Shown: positions 55,263 to 64,000 of the stretch, in pieces
How positions within the stretch are numbered: the stretch's first letter is position 1
How the letters are laid out: every line of letters begins with the position of its first letter
Assembly (NCBI GenBank): GCA_001949185.1
Contig: BDGG01000004.1
Span: forward strand, 3,505,777-3,569,776
Length of the DNA stretch: 64,000 nt
DNA from: Ramazzottius varieornatus
Taxonomy: Eukaryota; Tardigrada; Eutardigrada; Parachela; Ramazzottiidae
Reading direction: 5' to 3'
Notes under the pieces: generated by a model
Databases searched by the model: none
What the model was told of the DNA's origin: nothing
What the model saw: only the letters and a program-made list of their open reading frames with translations
Program-made: the position numbers and the translations under genes

Positions 55263-56867
55263 TTAATCAAGGTCGTCAATGACAATTTCTTCTTGATCTT
55301 GGTCAAACTTGAGAGCAAATTCATTTTTCTTCTTGATAACTCTTCGTACCTGGTTTGCCCTGACGAGCCAAGGAGTGGCGTTTTCATCGTCGCCGGTCTG
55401 GGAAGAATCAACAGGTGTGGCGGCACCGAAGATGGACTTCTTGAAGGGGTTGGCGCTCTTTGACTTGGGGAAGGGCTTGGCATGCGCCACGTCCCTCCTT
55501 GCACCGGCTTTCTTACCGAGAGCCAGAGAGTAGTCGGCGTGGGCAGCCAACGTTTCTAACTGCGGGAAGGTTCGTTGTTTCTTCACTCGTGGCAAACCGT
55601 CGGTTTCTGCTGGAGGAGTCTGAGGGTCGATTGGACTGTCTTCTGGCGACCTGAGCCACTCTTGTGGTGCCGGACTACAACAAACAGTTCACGTACGAAA
55701 GACCGCGCTACAACAGGCCCAAATGCAATGCACTCTACCTTTCAGCGATGAACCGTTTAATCTGGGTCTGCGGCAAGCCAGCTTGCTGATTGAGCATCTT
55801 CGACAGGCTAGAAATTTTACATACATTTCGATGGCGCTCTTCTTCCAGATCATGAACCTGTGTTTTCAAGAGCTCTACAGCTTTCCTCCGTTGATCCAGC
55901 TCGAGAGTAAGTTGCAGCTCTTTCGAACTCCAACCATCGCACTCTGCTTGCAGTTTCTTACGAGCTTTCTCTTCCTTATCTAGCTGACTGCAATAAGAGG
56001 ACAATTATACTGAATACATGATGCTTAGGTTCTTTTCTTATGGTATTTCGGGACGGGAAGTCATGCTCGACCACATACCTTTTCAAGGCGCCTATGCAGG
56101 CAGCTAAATTTTGCCGTATGGAGAAAGAGTCGCTGCTGCTCAAAGCGGTCTCCAGCACACTGTCCACCTCCACCGCACTTCCGCTGGTGCAGACTCTAAG
56201 CCTGAAAGCAATAATAGGCAATTGATCTTGTTGCAGTGGAATATACAAGAAAGACTGCAACGGGAGAATTAAGAGTTCGACTTGAGACGTACCACTGTAG
56301 TTGCTGGTTTTCATCTCGTAGTTTCTTTGTTTCTTCTTTCATTTTGTCTCTTTCTTTCCTAACTTCCCTGCTGTCGTGCGCAATTAGCCTTTGGCATTCT
56401 TTGGACTTTTGCAGTTCTTTGGTTAGATGAAGAACGTTAGCTTCGGCTTCAACTAGTCTTGTCTTGTTCTCTGCAGCTTCAGCGAGTCCTTCCGCCGAAG
56501 ATTTGCTGAGGATGTCAAATTGGTCCTTGAGGTGGTGGTACTTGTTCTTGAATTCATTGAGCTTCGCTTCCTCCGTGGAAGCGTCCACCACTGTTGTGTC
56601 GAGTTCGGACGATGTTTCAGTGAGGTAGATGGCGATGACATCTCGTTTGTTGCATGGTTGTCGACAATTAGGGCAATCTTTTCCCCGTCCATCCTACAAA
56701 CGAGCGTAGCCTCGAATCAAGGTGTTCAGACGCGTAAACGCTATAGGGATGCTTACCACCAGCCACGAAGTAATGCAGGACGAATGATAGACATGACCGC
56801 ACTTGGTAGTAGAGAATCCTCCAGCCAGATAGTCCGGTGATAGGCAGATGGAACATCTGAACTTCAT
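55263..56867 (-). CDS. traip: RING E3 ubiquitin ligase, TRAIP-like
   Basis: Five exons (56757-56867, 56293-56693, 56079-56201, 55739-55987, 55263-55674) join in phase to give 431 residues (human TRAIP 469). The RING-H2-type finger spans the first intron: CSICLSPDYLAGGFSTTKCG HVYHSSCITSWLV, then CPNCRQPCNKRDVIAIY. A long coiled coil follows (LNEFKNKYHHLKDQFDILSK; ERDKMKEETKKLRDENQQLQ; LQLTLELDQRRKAVELLKTQ). The C-terminus is basic/Ser-Pro rich (RANQVRRVIKKKNEFALKFD) and ends DQDQEEIVIDDLD. TRAIP ubiquitylates the replisome at interstrand crosslinks and in mitosis. The PIP-box that ends vertebrate TRAIP is not visible here, so PCNA recruitment may differ. Confidence 0.85.
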
Positions 56868-57119
56868 CTTCAACGTCCGTAAGCTGATTCCAGATCAGAC
56901 TGGCAATTCACATTCCAACGGCGAACGCGTCAGTTCACGCGAGTTGCTCACCTAAGGCTCAATGATCTCCCAAGATTCCCCGATCTCCTGCCGTTACTCC
57001 GGACCTCTGCTCTCCAAAGAGATGCACCAAGACTTGGATCAATAACCTCCAAAGAAAACAGTCGCGCTTTTTCGCAAACTTTTTCACGGTGAGTTGTCAT
57101 AAGGTCACCCAGCTGTTTT
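56868..57119. other. TRAIP-like 5' flank
   Basis: Short region upstream of the TRAIP-like start, before the CCCGGG-rich repeat block. Nothing else seen. Confidence 0.4.
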
Positions 57120-58620
57120 AGGGGGTGAGGAGCATCATTCCCTCCGTTACAAAATCCCGCGGTGAAACCCGGATGTATCGCATCCCGGGTGTACCTAATC
57201 CCGTTCTACGTACAATCCCGCGATCGACAAATTCCGGGATTTGTACAAAAAAACCGGGAGGATGAAATCTTGGAGGAACTTTACAGTGATCGGACTTCGT
57301 GTGTATCTCGGGTTAAAAAGTCCCGGCGATCCCTGCACCTTTCTCGGGAATCACATTCTCCGTCAAGACACGCTTTCTGGATTGGTAAAATTTTCTTATG
57401 CCTCATGTGAATATACTCACTGTGAGTAATGACAGTTGTGAGAGTTTCCTACTGTTTGCAGTTGTGAGAGTTTGCCACTCTGTTCGAAACCTGACTGTTC
57501 GAAATTCGTCTACCTGTCGAATCTTTCTCTACTGGGTCGTTTGGATCCACCCGCGCTAATTCCTTTTGTGCATAGTGCGACCGTTATGGATCGAATTCGT
57601 CACTTTACCTGGATCTCATTCCTTGTTGCATCAACGCACATCCGCAAAACGCTTTTGCATCAAGTCACAGAAAAAGATTAGTACGAGGGAGAGGTTGTCG
57701 AGTGGCCCCACCACTTAGGAGTTATGGAGTGGGCCAGTCAGTGTTTTCGCTAACTATCCACTATTTCCGTAAAGTTTTCCGATGAAACGCTGGAGAATAT
57801 CTTTTTGTATGTCTGTGCACAGGTTATTAGCAGAGAAAAATTTAAGATGCTCGAAATGAGATGCCCGATCTGGAAAATGATCGCATCCCATGTTAAAAAG
57901 CCTGAGCATAAAATAGTAGAGAGGCCACAAGAGGCGCTGCTGTCGCCTTTCCGAGTGAGTCACTCAGCAAAACTGAATCGTACAGCAGGGCCAAATTTAC
58001 AAAACAAGCATACGAAATCGTTTCTGAGGACATTCTCTTATTCATCTCAAGCATGTCGTCTCCCAAGCTCGTCAGTGCTGCAGAAGCCCAAAAGCAGCTA
58101 ACGGTAGAAACTGCAGTTCAAAGCTGGACCGTAAGCAACATACGACAAATCTAAACCTGCGGTGTAGCTCGAACCGCCAGTTGAACAAGCGCATTGTGTG
58201 TGGTGCCACCCTATACCACAGCTATTTTTGCGGTGGCCCACTCCATAAACCCAAAATGATGTGGCCCACTCGATAACCTCTCCCTCGTACAAAAAAACCT
58301 CAGGATTGTAGTTTCCCGGGATTACCTGTCGATTTCGAATTAGTAAATTCCGTCGGGTGGAGAATTTCCATATGTGAGGGTGATCCCGAGATTTTGGGCC
58401 ACCGAAATTTTCGAAAATTTTCCGGGATTTGAGTTTTACGAGATTTGCTACCACGGGCATCAGGTACGTCCGGATTCTATCTCAACGGGGATTTTTTTGA
58501 TTTCAGGGGGTCTGAGTTACTCGAGAGTTAGTACCACCGGGATTGCGTCCCGGAAATACTGAGTCGCGGGATACTGGAATCCCGGGATTTCGGACCGGTA
58601 CCGTTTTAGGGCTGCCCTTC
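57120..58620. repeat. CCCGGG-rich composite repeat block
   Basis: Two arms, about 57150-57360 and 58295-58610, are studded with TCCCGGGA-like words (ATCCCG, CCGGGA, CGGGAT) roughly every 20-30 bases. In the left arm they run mainly as ATCCCG and in the right arm mainly as CGGGAT, so the arms look like a diverged inverted repeat. Between them lies a separate TIR element (57681-58290). Probably the ends of an old mobile element. Confidence 0.55.
57681..58290. mobile_element. 610-bp element with about 57-bp terminal inverted repeats
   Basis: The left end begins GTACGAGGGAGAGGTTGTCG and the right end is its reverse complement with a few mismatches. Pairing continues through TATGGAGTGGGCCA about 57 bases in. 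Interior ORFs on both strands (57805-58101 +, 57754-57963 -) show no transposase motif, so it appears non-autonomous. It is nested within the CCCGGG-rich block. Confidence 0.8.
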
Positions 58621-59128
58621 GTGCACCGATTTCAAAATGAGCAAGCCCTTGTACCTACTTGTTGGTAGACTTGCTGGAAATTCTCAGTTTTTGGCGAATT
58701 TAGCGAATGAGGGGACAGGTATCGAGCGCAGGTGTGCAGTGAGCATCAGAACATGACGACTCGCACCTGAAAACAGCGGTTCCCTCACCGTTTAACTCGA
58801 TTAGATGCACTCGAACGCTGAACAACTACAAGACTGCTTGGTTGACGAAAATTTGCACTGCGTGCATTCAGACGGTAAACAGGCTGAACAAAGTAGTCGA
58901 ATTGAGCCAATCGCAAATTTATTCAGGAAATGGAGAATTTCCAGCAACTCTACTTGGTGGTCTGAAAATTTTCTTCGTTCAGCCGATTTCGGAGTTCGGA
59001 CAGCGATTTTGAGCCGACGTGCGAACGAGTCGGAGGTCATCGGAAGTTTCATAGTTTTCAATTTTCATTTTCAACTATCCGATTTTGTGTCTTGGAGAAG
59101 ACATCGCGAAGTTCACTCCTGGCGCACA
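58621..59128. other. Non-genic stretch
   Basis: Between the CCCGGG block and the PRP8-like pseudogene. Overlapping open frames on both strands (58801-59061 -, 58805-59100 +) have no recognisable motif. I see nothing else. Confidence 0.35.
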
Positions 59129-61911
<2,783 letters not shown>

Positions 61912-62329
61912 GCTACGGAAGCGTCTGTTAACGCTGCTGACCACGAGAATCAACTAGCTCAATATTTCCTGCTGTACAATGATAGCTTCAGCCACGTTCT
62001 TCTTCAGTTTTTATTGTCGTTGCGACACTCCACTCTTAAAACATACTTATTTTCTCGTCGCTAGTTTCACCTGTCCAAGAACTCTCACCATCTTGCTCTA
62101 CATATAGGCGTTCATCACGCTGTACGGCACGTCGTTAAAAAGTGAAAATCACCTCACCAAAAAATCGAACCAGCCACTTTCTTCGTAGCTAGCTTCATGC
62201 AGGAAGTTTCGGGGAAGGACCATTGCTGGATCCAGACTGCAGCTGACATAAGTCAGTGAGATCAAAGAGTCTTTTCCGTGGCTCACCGGAAGTAGTTCTT
62301 GGAGCTGCTTCTGTTGTGTGAAGTACGAA
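61912..62329. other. Intergenic
   Basis: Between the PRP8 pseudogene end and the COA1-like stop codon. Probably the COA1-like 3' UTR plus decayed sequence. Nothing recognised. Confidence 0.4.
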
Positions 62330-63112
62330 TTACTGCAGTTTCATACGACCTCGTGGTTTCTCCAACTCGAACTCTATACTCTTTATCACAGCTTTGGTAT
62401 CTTCTTCGGCACTCTTTTCGGCTTCGACGTACATTACACCCTGGGATTTGCTTCCTTTTGCTTTCACCACGAGCTGCAAATTACATAACAAAATCTCTTT
62501 GTAAAAAATCTTCGCTCATTTCAGCAAGTTCTCTGCTTGGTTTATATTCCTACCCTGCAAAAGTCTTCGGAAGATACCATACTCTTATCCCCTGCAAGAG
62601 ACAAAGCAGACTTACAATTGTTAACCGGGCAAAGGCAAGAACTCCGCGCAACATAATAAGCAGCAACCCTGATTACCAATCTCATGCTTACCAATCTCAA
62701 CCCCGAAAACGCGCAGAGGTTCTCCTGCAACAGATAAAGGCCAGTTACTTTGAACAGCAACAGGTTATCCAGAGATCCCCGACGTACAGGTAGCGACCCA
62801 CTGGCCATCAAGAGGAACGGGTACGGGTATCTTGGACTACCTAAATAAGACTGTATGTGGGGATTCGCTAGCAGTATTTCCACGGATTCTTTGTAAATGG
62901 GCATATCCTCAAAGGTCTCTGCAATCAGAGGAACATCATCTCTGTGCCTCTGTGGTACCCCACAAGACGCATGACAGACAAGAGAAAGGTAGACCAATCC
63001 GTGGTGACTTACTTTTTACTTTGCGTCGCGTGATGGTTCCAAAACTCACTGTCACAATCGCTCCCATTCCCGCTAGCTGCATCAGCTTCCGAGTAAGAGG
63101 GTCAAATTTCAT
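62330..63112 (-). CDS. coa1: COA1/TIM21-like mitochondrial cytochrome c oxidase assembly factor
   Basis: Four exons (63013-63112, 62841-62918, 62554-62591, 62330-62473) join in phase to give 119 residues (human COA1 146). After a short basic N-terminus (MKFDPLTRKLMQ) comes one membrane segment (LAGMGAIVTVSFGTI) with a following RRK. In the intermembrane-space part, IYKESVEILLANPHIQSYLG matches the COA1 segment YKLAVEQLQSHPEAQEALG. The last exon LVVKAKGSKSQGVMYVEAEK matches IPVSGSKSEGLLYVHS, ending in a charged beta-strand-like stretch. COA1 is an inner-membrane protein helping early cytochrome oxidase and complex I assembly. The upstream open frame begins at TTG, so the ATG at 63112 is used. 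The tiny 38-nt third exon is the least certain join. Confidence 0.75.
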
Positions 63113-63475
63113 TCCTGTGGATCGGTTCTCCCGTGTCGCGTTGAACAATGTCTCCAAATATCAATTTCATGCGGTTTGACGGGAAAACGGAAAACTGGAA
63201 AGCCAGAACAACTCGCAGGATGAGAATGTCCCATGTTCAGGCTTTACTGTACCTGACTACTGCACCGCGACGACGTCAGGAGTTACATCACGATCCTCAA
63301 CGGTATGAGTCGGTTGATTGACTTGGACGCAATGTTGATTGGCTCCAGTTTTTCTCCCAGCTGATCGAGGGAATTTTGTAATTTTTCTTTGAAGAAGTCA
63401 TATTTTGGAATTTACTCACCTCCTTCCTCCTCTCTTTAAATCGTCTACCGCAGAAAAGAGCTGACATCCGGTACA
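63113..63475. promoter_or_regulatory. Probable bidirectional promoter, COA1-like and COX7C
   Basis: Only 363 bp separate the start codons of two head-to-head genes that both serve cytochrome c oxidase. No specific binding motif is claimed. Confidence 0.5.
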
Positions 63476-63824
63476 ATGCAAGGCTCACGCCTGTTTATGG
63501 GAGTGATAGGACGCTGTCGAGCAGGAGGGAAACGTCAGTTTTCCACATCGAAGAAGCGCCTGAGTGGGGATCACGACGATGGCGGAATTGTTGGAGGCGT
63601 AAGTACCTTGTGTCGTTCCCTAGGCTTCAGGTCATGGCTGTGTGATCCAGGACTTAAACCTGGCGTTGGGTTTTTTGCAGAACTTGCCTTTCGACATCCA
63701 CAATCGCTACAAGTTCACCCTACTGTTTACAGCCTTCTTCGGCAGTGGCTTTGGATTGCCCTTCTTGGTTGTTCGTCATCAGCTCCTCAAGAAATCGGTT
63801 GGAGCTGGCACTGCTGACCCCTAA
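63476..63824 (+). CDS. cox7c: Cytochrome c oxidase subunit 7C
   Basis: Two exons (63476-63598, 63681-63824) join in phase to give 88 residues. The first exon encodes a mitochondrial presequence (MQGSRLFMGVIGRCRAGGKR, QFSTS) and a short hydrophilic part. The second encodes the mature membrane subunit, NLPFDIHNRYKFTLLFTAFF then GSGFGLPFLVVRHQLLKKSV. The human end is GSAFATPFLVVRHQLLKT, an excellent match with the single membrane helix and the PFLVVRHQLLK motif. It is a nuclear-encoded structural subunit of complex IV in the inner mitochondrial membrane. The C-terminus runs nine residues beyond the human one (VGAGTADP). An ATTAAA at 63965-63970 is a candidate polyadenylation signal. Confidence 0.95.
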
Positions 63825-64000
63825 ACTGGCTTGTGGTCGAATCTGTATACGCGTTAGCTCTTTGTCTTCGTTCTAACCCATGTTTTTTCGCGTGTTATTT
63901 GTAGAAAATGCTGTGTGTTTGGAAAGTGATGGATCTATACGTCATCACATGACGCTATAAGCTTATTAAATGGTAGCCGCCATCACGTGATCACGGGTTA

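Noticed and set aside
57805-58101. 98-codon ORF inside the 610-bp TIR element as a transposase
   Set aside because: Too short and without any catalytic motif; the element looks non-autonomous.

Overview
The window is eukaryotic nuclear DNA from a small-genome animal. Genes have many short GT-AG introns (mostly 50-200 nt), lie on both strands about 3-4 kb apart, and encode animal-specific families: a myogenic MyoD-type bHLH factor, a TAK1-type MAP3K, a PFTAIRE cyclin-dependent kinase, a Krueppel-like factor, an ELM2/SANT zinc-finger protein and a TJAP1-like coiled-coil protein. The short introns, moderate GC and a secreted Cu/Zn superoxide dismutase would suit a compact ecdysozoan such as a tardigrade. 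That placement is inference, since no species marker is visible. Three runs of exactly 50 N mark assembly gaps.

Layout. 1-875: 5' part of a dsRNA-binding protein gene (-). 1474-4103: atlastin GTPase (+). 4720-5487: secreted leucine-rich protein (-). 6333-7504: secreted Cu/Zn SOD with a Met/Gly/Gln-rich extension (-). 8045-10759: NOC3L ribosome-biogenesis factor (-). 13051-20971: TRERF1/ZNF541-like ELM2-SANT zinc-finger protein (+). 21377-23291: TJAP1-like protein (-). 23534-24448: FAM177 protein (+). 25043-27208: MyoD-family factor (-). 30214-30594: small secreted orphan (-). 31127-34461: TAK1/MAP3K7-like kinase (+). About 34800-39323: PFTAIRE kinase (-). 40441-42129: METTL16 (+). 42744-43376: SOSS-B/hSSB (+). 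43896-44531: ubiquitin-like/eS30 fusion (-). 45438-48417: PNPT1 (+). 48846-52481: Krueppel-like factor (-). 55263-56867: TRAIP-like RING E3 (-). 59129-61911: decayed copy of the PRP8 C-terminus. 62330-63112: COA1/TIM21-like assembly factor (-). 63476-63824: COX7C (+).

The genes form no operon. Several neighbours are head-to-head and may share promoters: COA1-like/COX7C (both cytochrome c oxidase related, start codons 363 bp apart), eS30/PNPT1 and NOC3L/zinc-finger protein. The TJAP1-like and zinc-finger genes converge.

The most notable non-genic content is a family of about 120-bp inverted-repeat elements built on CAAGTGGCGCAC...GTGCGCCACTTG, with at least eight copies plus one or two decayed ones, mostly in introns. 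Other unrelated terminal-inverted-repeat elements are also present: a 428-bp element with perfect 28-bp ends, a 610-bp element nested in CCCGGG-rich DNA, two small hairpins, and two inverted repeats whose centres are assembly gaps. I saw no prokaryotic operon, CRISPR array, tRNA or rRNA. I did not find a clear new multi-gene system; the repeat family is the best candidate for something undescribed.
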